From Pseudomonas migulae (GTDB lineage: Bacteria; Pseudomonadota; Gammaproteobacteria; Pseudomonadales; Pseudomonadaceae): 64,000 nt of DNA. This document shows, piece after piece, positions 33,887 through 42,081 of the stretch; the first letter of the stretch is position 1; each line of letters opens with the position of its first letter. Made by a program: the position numbers and the translations under genes. The DNA lies in NCBI RefSeq assembly GCF_024169315.1, contig NZ_JALJWR010000001.1:5568501-5632500 (forward strand), in the 5' to 3' direction. The notes beneath the pieces were generated by a model, which saw only the letters and a list, made by a program, of their open reading frames with translations, did no database searches and was not told the origin of the DNA.

Positions 33887-34516
33887 GTGAGTCAATTTTT
33901 CCAGATTCATCCGGAAAACCCGCAAGCGCGCCTGATCAAACAGGCTGTCGAGATCATCCGCAAAGGCGGGGTGGTGATTTATCCCACAGACTCTTCCTAC
34001 GCCATTGGTTGCCAGATCGGCGACAAGAACGCCGTGGAGCGCGTGCGCCGATTGCGTGGGCTGGATGACAAGCACAACTTCGCGCTGATTTGCAGTGACT
34101 TGTCGCAACTGGGCCTGTTCGCCAAGATCGACACCGGCCTGTTCCGCTTGCTCAAGGCACACCTGCCAGGTCCGTACACCTTCATTCTCAACGCCACCCG
34201 TGAAGTCCCGCGGCTGTTGTTGCACCCGAAAAAACGCACCATCGGCCTGCGCGTACCCAGCCACCCGATTGCCCTGGCGCTGCTGGAAGAGCTCGGCGAG
34301 CCGCTGATGAGCGTGACGCTGATCATGCCTGGCGACACCGATCCGCTGACCGATCCGTATGAAATGCGCCAGTTGCTCGAGCATCAGGTCGACCTGATCA
34401 TCGACGGCGGTTTCGGCGGCATCAAGGCGTCCACCGTGATCAACCTCGCCGACGGCGAGCCGGAGGTGATCCGCGTCGGTTGCGGCGACCCTGCGCCGTT
34501 CATGGCCGAGGCGTAG
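33887..34516 (+). CDS. yciO: YciO-type Sua5/YrdC family protein
   Basis: 209 residues: GGVVIYPTDSSYAIGCQIGDKNAVERVRRLRG, then PGPYTFILNATREVPRLLLHPKKRTIGLRVP, the YrdC fold. Sua5/TsaC make threonylcarbamoyl-AMP for tRNA t6A; YciO is a paralogue with weaker activity. GTG at 33887 fits the family start; the in-frame upstream extension overlaps rnm. It ends one base before scpA. Confidence 0.88.
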   Translation: MSQFFQIHPENPQARLIKQAVEIIRKGGVVIYPTDSSYAIGCQIGDKNAVERVRRLRGLDDKHNFALICSDLSQLGLFAKIDTGLFRLLKAHLPGPYTFILNATREVPRLLLHPKKRTIGLRVPSHPIALALLEELGEPLMSVTLIMPGDTDPLTDPYEMRQLLEHQVDLIIDGGFGGIKASTVINLADGEPEVIRVGCGDPAPFMAEA

Positions 34517-35338
34517 ATGTCTGCAGTAGAACCCGTTATCGACAGTCAGGCCGGTGCCCAGCAAGAGCTGCCGTTCGCCATGGTGTATGGCCAGGCGGTC
34601 ATGGAAATGCCGCTGGACCTGTACATTCCGCCGGATGCGCTCGAAGTTTTCCTGGAAGCCTTCGAAGGCCCGCTCGACCTGCTGCTGTACCTGATCCGCA
34701 AACAGAACATCAACATCCTCGACATTCCGGTGGCGGAAATCACCCGCCAGTACATGGGTTACGTCGAGTTGATGCAGTCGGTGCGCCTGGAACTGGCCGC
34801 CGAGTATCTGGTGATGGCCGCGATGCTGGCCGAGATCAAGTCGCGGATGCTGTTGCCGCGAGCCGAAACCATCGAAGATGAAGAAGACGACCCGCGCGCC
34901 GAACTGATCCGTCGCTTGCAGGAGTACGAACGCTTCAAGGCCGCCGCCGAAGGCATCGATGGCCTGAGCCGCGTCGGTCGCGACGTGGTGGTGCCCAAGC
35001 TCGACGCCCCGGAAGCCCGGGCGCGCAAGCTGTTGCCGGACGTGAGCCTGGAAGAGTTGCTGATGTCCATGGCCGAGGTCCTGCGCCGTGGCGACATGTT
35101 CGAAAGTCACCAGGTCAGCCGCGAGGCGCTGTCCACCCGCGAGCGTATGAGTGACGTGTTGGAACGACTCAAGGGCGGCGGTTTCGTGCCGTTTGTCGAG
35201 CTGTTCACGGCTGAAGAAGGGCGCCTGGGTGTCGTGGTGACCTTTATGGCGATCCTCGAACTGGTCAAGGAATCTTTGGTCGAGCTGGTGCAGAATGAGC
35301 CGTTCGCGGCGATCCACGTGCGAGCCCGAGCCGAATAA
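34517..35338 (+). CDS. scpA: Segregation and condensation protein A
   Basis: 273-residue kleisin. The N-terminal FEGPLDLLLYLIRKQNINILDIPVAEITRQYMGYVELMQ is diagnostic, with a C-terminal winged helix (RLKGGGFVPFVELFTAEEGRLGVVVTFMAILELVKE). ScpA bridges the SMC heads and, with ScpB, forms the condensin complex. ATG directly follows the TAG of yciO. Confidence 0.95.
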   Translation: MSAVEPVIDSQAGAQQELPFAMVYGQAVMEMPLDLYIPPDALEVFLEAFEGPLDLLLYLIRKQNINILDIPVAEITRQYMGYVELMQSVRLELAAEYLVMAAMLAEIKSRMLLPRAETIEDEEDDPRAELIRRLQEYERFKAAAEGIDGLSRVGRDVVVPKLDAPEARARKLLPDVSLEELLMSMAEVLRRGDMFESHQVSREALSTRERMSDVLERLKGGGFVPFVELFTAEEGRLGVVVTFMAILELVKESLVELVQNEPFAAIHVRARAE

Positions 35339-35349
35339 CGAGTTGAATC

Positions 35350-36324
35350 ATGAACCTGACTGAACCCCGCGAGCTGGCGCCACTGCTTGAAGCCTTTCTG
35401 TTGGCCTCGGGAAAACCGCAATCGCTTGAGCGCCTGTTCGAACTCTTCGAAGAGGGCGAGCGCCCCGAGCCGCCAGTCTTCAAGAAAGCCCTGACGATAC
35501 TCGCTAAGTCCTGCGACGGCCGTGCTTTCGAGCTGAAGGAGGTCGCTTCCGGCTATCGCCTGCAGATCCGCGAAAAGTTCTCGCCGTGGGTAGGACGTTT
35601 GTGGGAAGAGCGCCCGCAGCGTTATTCCCGTGCGATGCTCGAAACCATGGCGCTGATAGCCTATCGTCAGCCGATCACCCGGGGCGAGATCGAAGATGTG
35701 CGCGGCGTGGCGGTCAACAGTCACATCGTCAAGACGTTGCTGGAACGGGAGTGGATTCGCATCGTTGGTTATCGTGACGTACCTGGTAAGCCGGCGATGT
35801 TTGCGACGACCAAGGCCTTTCTCGATCACTTCAACCTGAAAAATCTCGACGATTTGCCGCCACTCGCCGAACTGCGTGAGCTGGAACCCGATCCGGTGCT
35901 CGATTTCGACGACGCGCCGGTGCCGGCCGGGTTGCAGGAACTGGCGGACGCCAGCGCCGAGCCGGAAGAGCCGAAGGAAGAAACCAGTTTCCATACGCTG
36001 TTGCTGGAACTGGACACCATGGAGGAGGGGCTCAAGACCGACTTCGACGACATTCTGCGCGATGGCGAGGTGACCGGGACCGAAGAGGTTCTGGAGCTGC
36101 CGGAGCCTGAGATTGAAGCGGAACTTCCGGTTGAGCCAGAAGCCACAGTCGAAGAAGAGCTTGAGGATGACGTGCTTGGCGTCGCCGAGGCGCGCGAGAA
36201 ACTCCTGGCGGCTGTCGCCGCTCTCGAGCAATCGAAACCCGAGCCTGAGTTGAGCGACGAAGAAGCCGAGGCTCGAGCCCTCGCCGAAGCCATCGAAGCC
36301 GAACGCCGCGAGTTCGAAGACTGA
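35350..36324 (+). CDS. scpB: Segregation and condensation protein B
   Basis: 324 residues. Two winged helices in residues 1-170 include the family signatures RYSRAMLETMALIAYRQPITRGEIEDVRGVAVNSHIVKTLLEREWIRIVGYRDVPGKPAMFATTKAFLDHF given here in parts. The remaining 150 residues are a very acidic, low-complexity tail (EEPKEETS, EVLELPEPEIEAELP), longer than in most bacteria but usual for Pseudomonas. It lies 11 bp behind scpA. Confidence 0.94.
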   Translation: MNLTEPRELAPLLEAFLLASGKPQSLERLFELFEEGERPEPPVFKKALTILAKSCDGRAFELKEVASGYRLQIREKFSPWVGRLWEERPQRYSRAMLETMALIAYRQPITRGEIEDVRGVAVNSHIVKTLLEREWIRIVGYRDVPGKPAMFATTKAFLDHFNLKNLDDLPPLAELRELEPDPVLDFDDAPVPAGLQELADASAEPEEPKEETSFHTLLLELDTMEEGLKTDFDDILRDGEVTGTEEVLELPEPEIEAELPVEPEATVEEELEDDVLGVAEAREKLLAAVAALEQSKPEPELSDEEAEARALAEAIEAERREFED

Positions 36325-36349
36325 CCCAAATCCTGTGGACAATGATTGA

Positions 36350-36446
36350 CCCTGTGGGAGCGGGCTTGCTCGCGAATGCGGTGGGTCAGCCAACAAACAT
36401 GTCGACTGAACCACCGCATTCGCGAGCAAGCCCGCTCCCACAGGGG
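36350..36446. repeat. REPIN between scpB and the DUF1289 gene
   Basis: Arms CCTGTGGGAGCGGGCTTGCT and complement, extended by GCGAATGCGGTGG pairing; near-perfect. Confidence 0.9.
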
Positions 36447-36469
36447 ATTTGTGTTGGATGGAGTATTTG

Positions 36470-36661
36470 ATGAGCTCAACCAAAGACCCCTGCATCAGCG
36501 TCTGCAAATTCACCGACGACATCTGCCTCGGCTGCGGCCGCAGCAAGCGTGAGATCAAGGCCTGGAAAAAACTCGACAAGGCTGACAAACGCATTGTTCT
36601 CGCTGAAGCTTCATTGCGCTTGATCAAGCTCGGCGCCACCGGTCGGCGGAAAAACAAGTAA
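36470..36661 (+). CDS. DUF1289 small zinc-ribbon-like protein
   Basis: 63 residues with cysteines at 8, 12, 19 and 22 (DPCISVCKFTDDICLGCGR), the DUF1289 signature, then a basic helix (KREIKAWKKLDKADKRIVL). Probably binds a metal; the role is unknown. GGAG lies 8 nt before the start. It may be read from the scpAB transcript through the REPIN. Confidence 0.88.
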   Translation: MSSTKDPCISVCKFTDDICLGCGRSKREIKAWKKLDKADKRIVLAEASLRLIKLGATGRRKNK

Positions 36662-36817
36662 CTCGGCGTTCATCAACTAGTCTCTGATGCGAAAACGCCC
36701 ACATGAGCGTATGATTCGCGACCCTTCGGCAATCCCCTTGCCCAAGTACCCGTTTTACATCGCTTCAGGACGCTCAATTCAGGGCCGCCTGAACAGACCA
36801 CACCGGGAGGTGCCCAG

Positions 36818-38104
36818 ATGAGTATCAACGACCAGAAAGACGACCAGGAAATCGGCCCAGCAGGCGAAAAACTGCAGAAAGTCCTCGCCCGTATCGGCGT
36901 CGGCTCGCGCCGTGACGTAGAAGCCTGGATCAGCCACGGCCGCATCAAGGTCAACGGCAAAGACGCCACGCTCGGTCAGCGTGTCGACATGCATGACGCC
37001 ATCACCATTGATGGCAAGGTGATCAAGCGCGAAGAAGCCGCCGAGTCGGTACGCCGCGTGATCATGTACAACAAGCCCGACGGTGAAATCTGCACACGCC
37101 TTGATCCGGAAGGCCGTCCGACTGTTTTCGACAAGATGCCGCGCCCGAAAGAAGGTCGCTGGATCAACATCGGTCGTCTGGACATCAACACCACCGGTCT
37201 GCTGATGTTCACCACCGACGGTGAACTGGCCAACCGCCTGATGCACCCTTCCTACGAAATGGACCGTGAATACGCGGTACGCGTACGTGGCGAAGTCGAT
37301 GACGAGATGATCGAACGCCTGAAAGCCGGCGTCGTCCTCGAAGACGGCCCGGCCAAGTTCACCGACATCAAGCAGGCACCAGGTGGCGAAGGTTTCAACC
37401 ACTGGTATCACTGCGTGGTGATGGAAGGTCGTAACCGTGAGGTTCGTCGTCTGTGGGAATCCCAGGGCCTGGTGGTCAGCCGCCTGAAACGCGTGCGTTT
37501 CGGTCCGGTGTTCCTCAACTCCGACCTGCCGATGGGCCGCTGGCGCGAAATGAGCCAGTACGAAGTCGACATTCTGAGTGCTGAAGTCGGCCTGACTCCG
37601 GTGGCCATGCCGCAGATGAACGCCAAGAGCAAGGACAAGCTGGATCGGATGCAGCGTAAATCGTCGCGTCCCATGGGCAAGACCGAGCGCGTACGTTCGT
37701 TGCGTCCTGCCATCGGTAACCAGTCCGCTGCTACACCGCGCGATACCCGTGAACCGCATATCGAAGGCGAACGTCCAGCGCGCAAACCAGCAGCGCCACG
37801 CGCTGATGGCGAGCGCGGTCCACGCACGCCACGTCCGGCCAACGGTCGCACCGAGCGCGGTGAAGGCCGCGGTGCGCCAAGCGGTGGTCGCAGTGATCGT
37901 GGTGCCCCTGCGGGTCGTGGAGAGTCGGGGCGTGGTACGCCAGTTGCAGATCGTCCGTCCGACACCAAGCGCCCGGCCAAACCGGCGCCGAAGAAACGCC
38001 CGGGCATCGTTCTGGTCGACAAGGATGCGCCATCGGGCAAGCGTCGCGGTGCGCCAGCCGGTTCCGGCCAGCGTCCGGGCTTTGGTCGTCGCAAGCCTGA
38101 GTAA
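36818..38104 (+). CDS. rluB: 23S rRNA pseudouridine(2605) synthase RluB
   Basis: 428 residues. The N-terminal S4 RNA-binding domain (about 17-65: EKLQKVLARIGVGSRRDVEAWI) is followed by the RsuA-type catalytic domain with INIGRLDINTTGLLMFTTDGELANRL (catalytic Asp122) and NREVRRLWESQGL. From about residue 275 there is a long Arg/Pro/Gly-rich tail (RGAPSGGRSDRGAPAGRG), typical of Pseudomonas RluB. GGGAGG lies before the start. Monocistronic with its own terminator. Confidence 0.94.
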   Translation: MSINDQKDDQEIGPAGEKLQKVLARIGVGSRRDVEAWISHGRIKVNGKDATLGQRVDMHDAITIDGKVIKREEAAESVRRVIMYNKPDGEICTRLDPEGRPTVFDKMPRPKEGRWINIGRLDINTTGLLMFTTDGELANRLMHPSYEMDREYAVRVRGEVDDEMIERLKAGVVLEDGPAKFTDIKQAPGGEGFNHWYHCVVMEGRNREVRRLWESQGLVVSRLKRVRFGPVFLNSDLPMGRWREMSQYEVDILSAEVGLTPVAMPQMNAKSKDKLDRMQRKSSRPMGKTERVRSLRPAIGNQSAATPRDTREPHIEGERPARKPAAPRADGERGPRTPRPANGRTERGEGRGAPSGGRSDRGAPAGRGESGRGTPVADRPSDTKRPAKPAPKKRPGIVLVDKDAPSGKRRGAPAGSGQRPGFGRRKPE

Positions 38105-38120
38105 TCGGTAAGCGCCACAT

Positions 38121-38155
38121 AAAAACGCCAACCCTCGGGTTGGCGTTTTTTTTTT
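38121..38155 (+). terminator. Terminator of rluB
   Basis: Stem AACGCCAACCC / GGGTTGGCGTT with a 2-4-nt loop and a run of nine or more T. Confidence 0.95.
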
Positions 38156-38190
38156 GCGTTCGACTTGAGCTTTACAGGGTTTTCTAGCCA

Positions 38191-38277
38191 GTCATCGCGG
38201 GCAAGCCCGCACAGTGGATTGCATTCGTCTGGGGGAACTCGGTCACCTGTGGGAGCGGGCTTGCCCGCGATGACGTC
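38191..38277. repeat. REPIN between rluB and the M29-like gene
   Basis: Arms GTCATCGCGGGCAAGCCCGC and GGGAGCGGGCTTGCCCGCGA; the left arm lacks the outer TCCCACAG half. Confidence 0.85.
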
Positions 38278-38300
38278 AGTAGCAGCACCGTTGTTTCAGG

Positions 38301-39266
38301 CTAGAACACGAACCGCCCATCAAACACCGGCTCATCGTCCAGCGCCAACACGCCGCTGGAGAAAATCAGATCCAGATGATGGCTACCCTTTGCACCACCA
38401 CCCAACCCCAGATGGAGCCCGCAATGGCGTTCCTCGAATCCCGCGTTGCGCGCATACAACGCCTTGACCCCTTCATTGGTGCCAATCCCCAGTTCCTCGA
38501 TCCGCCGATTCGACGGATTGGCGTCCAGGTACTTGTTGAAATCATGCTCCAGGCCTGGCACTTCAGTCGCAATTTTGCTGATGGTCGAGTTCTCGATCCA
38601 CAACTCCAGCGGTGACTCCAATACTCCGTACTTGCGCGCAAACGGAATAGTACTGAGAAACGTCCCCATGAACTTGACCCGGCCATTAATGGCTTCGCTG
38701 TGGGTGGCTATTTCTCCGGGTGCCAGATCAAAGTTGCCGACACCATTGATATCGGTCCACTTCTTGATACTGCTCAACGGTGTTTCAAACCAGGAACCGT
38801 GATCATCCTTGAAACTTAGCGTTGTTGCGTGGGACATGCGCTGGATCAAGTGGCTGTTCAACCCGGCAATGCGCTGCGGGGTGACACTGAAGGTGTCGTA
38901 AAAGTAATCGCCGTAATCCTTGAACAGCAGCGACTTCTTCCAGTTCTCGGCCATCACGCCTTGCAGGGCGCGGACAAATTCAGGGCCCTCGGGGCGTGGA
39001 TTCGGCAGGGTGGAAGAGTCGTAGAAGAAAATGTACAGATCGCTGTCGATAATGGCGTGGGCCAGCAATTCCGTGGGTTCCAGGTCCAGTCGCAGTGCGC
39101 TGAAGCGGAATGCCTGGCTGTCGGAAGCCTGTTCGGCAATGGCGCCGGTCAGTGCTGTGTAATCAGCGGTGTGGCCCAGCAAGACCTTCGCCGGATTGAG
39201 ACCGGCAAGGGCCGGGTGATGTTCGAGGTAGTAAAGGAAATGCGAAATGGCGCGTTGCTTATCCAT
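38301..39266 (-). CDS. M29-like (aminopeptidase T-type) protein paired with a small peptide gene
   Basis: 321 residues. The C-terminal third resembles family M29 metallo-aminopeptidases: RRIEELGIGTNEGV (Glu257/258), GLHLGLG (His285) and HHLDLIF (His297, Asp299), followed by EPVFDGRFVF. In M29 the metals are bound by Glu, Glu, His and HxD, so the set appears kept. The N-terminal part (MDKQRAISHFLYYLEHHPALAGL...) is less familiar. GGGAGGA lies 4-5 nt before the start. It follows a 45-residue peptide gene by 70 bp on the same strand, probably one operon. The enzyme could cut that peptide or a derivative (inference). Confidence 0.72.
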   Translation of the reverse strand: MDKQRAISHFLYYLEHHPALAGLNPAKVLLGHTADYTALTGAIAEQASDSQAFRFSALRLDLEPTELLAHAIIDSDLYIFFYDSSTLPNPRPEGPEFVRALQGVMAENWKKSLLFKDYGDYFYDTFSVTPQRIAGLNSHLIQRMSHATTLSFKDDHGSWFETPLSSIKKWTDINGVGNFDLAPGEIATHSEAINGRVKFMGTFLSTIPFARKYGVLESPLELWIENSTISKIATEVPGLEHDFNKYLDANPSNRRIEELGIGTNEGVKALYARNAGFEERHCGLHLGLGGGAKGSHHLDLIFSSGVLALDDEPVFDGRFVF

Positions 39267-39336
39267 GTAGTCCTCCCTGACAAACCGAGCGAAAGTGGCA
39301 GGCACAACCGGGCCCGACCGTGCCTGCCGGGATGAC

Positions 39337-39474
39337 TTACAGAGGCCACATCGCCGTGCCGAACGGAACAACCGCGTCGGCTTGCATCATTTCAACGGCG
39401 GCTTCATGGGTCGGTGCTTCAAACCAATCGTCCAGTTGCAGTTCAGTTTCCAGGTCTTTTTCCATTGCTTGCAT
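39337..39474 (-). CDS. 45-residue acidic peptide upstream of the M29-like gene
   Basis: Small ORF with a good site (AGGAGA, 6 nt before ATG at 39474). The N-terminal part is acidic and helical (MEKDLETELQLDDWFEAP, then THEAAVEMMQ). The C-terminal part is hydrophobic and small: ADAVVPFGTAMWPL ending in Leu. A helical acidic leader plus a short neutral tail is the layout of precursor peptides of ribosomal natural products, but no modifying enzyme other than the M29-like protein is adjacent. It may instead be a regulator or a substrate carrier. Low-GC DNA with a 14-bp palindrome precedes it. Confidence 0.65.
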   Translation of the reverse strand: MQAMEKDLETELQLDDWFEAPTHEAAVEMMQADAVVPFGTAMWPL

Positions 39475-39780
39475 GGTGAATCTCCTAGATGACTTTTGAG
39501 TAAGAACAGCTTGCCAGTCGATGCAGCTCGGCAAGACGCTGAAACCTAGTTCAGTGGTTTTTGAAACGCAAAAAAATAATTAAATTAGATTTAATTGAAC
39601 TTTCGGTTTTATTTTTTGAATAGACATTTATTAATAGAAAACAAAAAACTAAATGGATTTTTTCCTTAGGAAGCTTCCTATCGTCAATTTGCAGTCGTCC
39701 TACAGTTACTTCTGATTCGGCAAAGTTTCGTTACGGGTTGTAAAGAAATGCTGACGAAATTGCGTGCTGAATCCCCTGAA
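39475..39780 (-). promoter_or_regulatory. AT-rich control region of the peptide/M29 operon
   Basis: An AT-rich block (about 39560-39665) contrasts with the GC-rich surroundings. It contains the 14-bp palindrome TAGGAAGCTTCCTA (39667-39680) and, nearer the gene, a hairpin CTTGCC/GGCAAG (39510-39535) in the probable leader. The AT-rich block could bind H-NS/MvaT-type silencers. I could not fix one -35/-10 pair. Confidence 0.4.
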
Positions 39781-39931
39781 TTCGTGCCTTAGGGAGGTCC
39801 GTAAGGAAAACCTGCCGCCAGCACGCCGATTGATCTGCGAACAAGGCTCTGGCGCGCTTGTTTCAGCGGCGCTGGAAGGGTGAGATGCGCGCCATGCCTG
39901 TCGTGCAGGTGCATAACAAGAAGGAGGCGCA

Positions 39932-40078
39932 ATGTACGCCGTGACTTATTTCCATCTCTTCCCGTGGGACGGTTTTTCCATCGTCCACGCCCAGGACCCG
40001 CAAAGGTCTGACTCATTTTTTGCAGCCGCCCGGGATCCCCGAGGCGGACACAGGCAATCCCGGCAACCGACACGCTGA
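39932..40078 (+). CDS. 48-residue ORF with strong ribosome site and aromatic-rich start
   Basis: ATG preceded by AAGGAGG at ideal distance. The first 16 residues (MYAVTYFHLFPWDGFS) contain two Tyr, three Phe and one Trp; the rest is Arg/Gln-rich and looks non-coding-like. It lies about 290 bp upstream of aroP. The strong ribosome site argues that it is translated, perhaps as an upstream regulatory ORF. It ends before the clear sigma-70 promoter at 40089, so it belongs to that regulation only if another promoter lies upstream. Confidence 0.35.
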   Translation: MYAVTYFHLFPWDGFSIVHAQDPQRSDSFFAAARDPRGGHRQSRQPTR

Positions 40079-40088
40079 TCCAGCGGGT

Positions 40089-40117
40089 CTGGCAGCAGGG
40101 GGTTAGCGGTGTACAAT
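40089..40117 (+). promoter_or_regulatory. Sigma-70 promoter for aroP and its leader ORF
   Basis: -35 CTGGCA and -10 TACAAT with a 17-nt spacer. A 14-bp palindrome TGCGCAGCTGCGCA (40143-40156) lies just downstream of the predicted start of transcription and could be an operator or leader hairpin. Confidence 0.55.
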
Positions 40118-40245
40118 GCGCCGCGTTTTACCTGTGACCTCCTGCGCAGCTGCGCAAACCTCAAGGCTATCCGCCTTGTTCACTCCGCCACGTCACGAGC
40201 GTGTCGGGTTCGATTTCGTCACAGATAAAAACAAACAGGTGACGC

Positions 40246-40308
40246 ATGACCGTTGTAAATACGCTGAACTCCTGGTGCCTGCGCTGGGGTTTGATCGGCG
40301 CTGCTTAA
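40246..40308 (+). CDS. 20-residue leader ORF with two Trp codons upstream of aroP
   Basis: ATG after AGGTGACGC, then MTVVNTLNSWCLRWGL and a short tail to TAA at 40306. Trp codons fall at positions 10 and 14 of 20. It lies in the 5' leader about 60 nt before aroP. A Trp-containing short ORF before an aromatic amino acid permease suggests a translation-coupled sensor of the TnaC or attenuation type. Only a weak hairpin (GTTGC/GCAAC, 40310-40328) follows and there is no U-tract, so a stalling or Rho mechanism would be more likely than classical attenuation. Inference only. Confidence 0.45.
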   Translation: MTVVNTLNSWCLRWGLIGAA

Positions 40309-40368
40309 AGTTGCAACCGAGCAGCAACGTCTACTGAACATCATCAAACCTTGCGTGAGACCCTTTTC

Positions 40369-41784
40369 ATGAGTGGACAAAACTCGCATTCAGGCGAGCT
40401 GAAACGCGGCCTGAAGAATCGTCATATTCAACTGATCGCCCTCGGTGGCGCGATTGGTACCGGCCTGTTCCTCGGCTCGGCCGGTGTCCTGAAATCCGCT
40501 GGCCCGTCGATGATCCTCGGCTACGCCATCTGCGGCTTCATTGCCTTCATGATCATGCGCCAGCTCGGCGAAATGATCGTCGAAGAGCCGGTTGCCGGTT
40601 CTTTCAGTCACTTTGCGCACAAGTACTGGGGTGGTTTCGCCGGCTTCCTGTCGGGCTGGAACTGCTGGATTCTGTACATTCTGGTGGGCATGTCGGAGCT
40701 GACTGCGGTCGGCAAGTACATTCACTACTGGGCGCCAGAGATCCCGACCTGGGTTTCGGCGGCCGGATTCTTCGTACTGATCAACCTGATCAACCTGGCC
40801 AACGTCAAAGTCTTTGGTGAGGCCGAGTTCTGGTTCGCGATCATCAAGGTGGTGGCGATCGTCGGCATGATTGCCCTGGGCAGCTACTTGCTGGTCAGCG
40901 GTCACGGTGGTCCGGAAGCGTCGGTGACCAACCTGTGGTCCCACGGCGGTTTCTTCCCGAACGGTGTCAGCGGTCTGGTAATGGCCATGGCGATCATCAT
41001 GTTCAGCTTCGGCGGCCTGGAAATGCTCGGTTTCACCGCAGCAGAAGCCGACAAGCCGAAAACCGTGATCCCGAAAGCGATCAACCAGGTGATCTACCGG
41101 ATTCTGATTTTCTACATCGGTGCGCTGGTTATCCTGCTGTCGCTGACGCCATGGGACAGCCTGCTGGCGACCCTGAATGCGTCCGGTGATTCCTACAGCG
41201 GCAGCCCGTTCGTGCAAGTGTTCTCGATGCTTGGCAGCAACACCGCGGCGCACATCCTCAACTTCGTGGTCCTGACCGCGGCGCTGTCGGTGTACAACAG
41301 CGGCACCTATTGCAACAGCCGCATGCTGCTGGGCATGGCCGAGCAAGGCGATGCGCCGAAAGCCCTGGCGAAGATCGACAAGCGCGGTGTGCCGGTGCGT
41401 TCGATCCTCGCGTCGGCTGCCGTGACGTTGATCGCGGTGCTACTGAACTACCTGATCCCGCAAAATGCGCTGGAACTGTTGATGTCGCTGGTGGTGGCCA
41501 CCTTGGTGATCAACTGGGCAATGATCAGCTATTCGCACTTCAAGTTCCGCCAGCACATGAACAAGACCAAGCAGACGCCGCTGTTCAAGGCGCTGTGGTA
41601 TCCGTACGGGAACTACGTCTGTCTGGCGTTCGTGGTGTTCATCCTCGGCGTGATGCTGTTGATCCCGGGCATCCAGATCTCGGTGTATGCGATTCCGGTG
41701 TGGGTAGCGTTCATGTGGGTTTGCTACGGCATCAAGAACAAGCGCAGTGCTCAGCATGCGTTGCAGGCGGCGAGCGCGAAGTAA
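40369..41784 (+). CDS. aroP: Aromatic amino acid permease AroP
   Basis: 471 residues, twelve membrane helices. The APC-family signature GELKRGLKNRHIQLIALGGAIGTGLFLGSAGVL at the N-terminus, PVAGSFSHFAHKYWGGFAGF and ELTAVGKYIHYW follow E. coli AroP closely through the end. It imports Phe, Tyr and Trp with protons. The start at MSGQNSHSG is chosen by family length. It has its own promoter and leader ORF and a terminator. It fits with the phh catabolic genes 3 kb away. Confidence 0.9.
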   Translation: MSGQNSHSGELKRGLKNRHIQLIALGGAIGTGLFLGSAGVLKSAGPSMILGYAICGFIAFMIMRQLGEMIVEEPVAGSFSHFAHKYWGGFAGFLSGWNCWILYILVGMSELTAVGKYIHYWAPEIPTWVSAAGFFVLINLINLANVKVFGEAEFWFAIIKVVAIVGMIALGSYLLVSGHGGPEASVTNLWSHGGFFPNGVSGLVMAMAIIMFSFGGLEMLGFTAAEADKPKTVIPKAINQVIYRILIFYIGALVILLSLTPWDSLLATLNASGDSYSGSPFVQVFSMLGSNTAAHILNFVVLTAALSVYNSGTYCNSRMLLGMAEQGDAPKALAKIDKRGVPVRSILASAAVTLIAVLLNYLIPQNALELLMSLVVATLVINWAMISYSHFKFRQHMNKTKQTPLFKALWYPYGNYVCLAFVVFILGVMLLIPGIQISVYAIPVWVAFMWVCYGIKNKRSAQHALQAASAK

Positions 41785-41804
41785 GCGCGGCCTTCAGAAA
41801 CAAC

Positions 41805-41830
41805 AAACCCGGCCATGTGCCGGGTTTTTT
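41805..41830 (+). terminator. Terminator of aroP
   Basis: Stem AACCCGGC / GCCGGGTT with a 5-nt loop followed by T6, 20 nt after the stop. Confidence 0.9.
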
Positions 41831-41845
41831 GTGCGCGCTGTAATA

Positions 41846-42015
41846 CCTGTGGGAGCGTGGCTTTTGTGGCGAGGGGATTTATCCCCGTTGGGCTGCGAAG
41901 CAGCCCCAAAACCAGTGACTACATTGGATCAGATACACCGCATGCAACGTTTTTACGACTGCTTCGCAGCCGATCGGGGATAAATCCCCTCGCCACAAAA
42001 GGCTCGCTCCCACAG
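41846..42015. repeat. Nested REP element: second-family pair inside REPIN outer ends
   Basis: Outer arms CTGTGGGAGC / GCTCCCACAG belong to the main REPIN family. Inner arms TTTGTGGCGAGGGGATTTAT and complement belong to the second family seen at 31.9 kb. It fills most of the 297-bp gap before arfB. Confidence 0.85.
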
Positions 42016-42081
42016 TTGATCTTCGGCGTGCCGGAATCTCATTCGCGGTATCCTGCGCGTTCTGATTACGGACGCTTTTCC

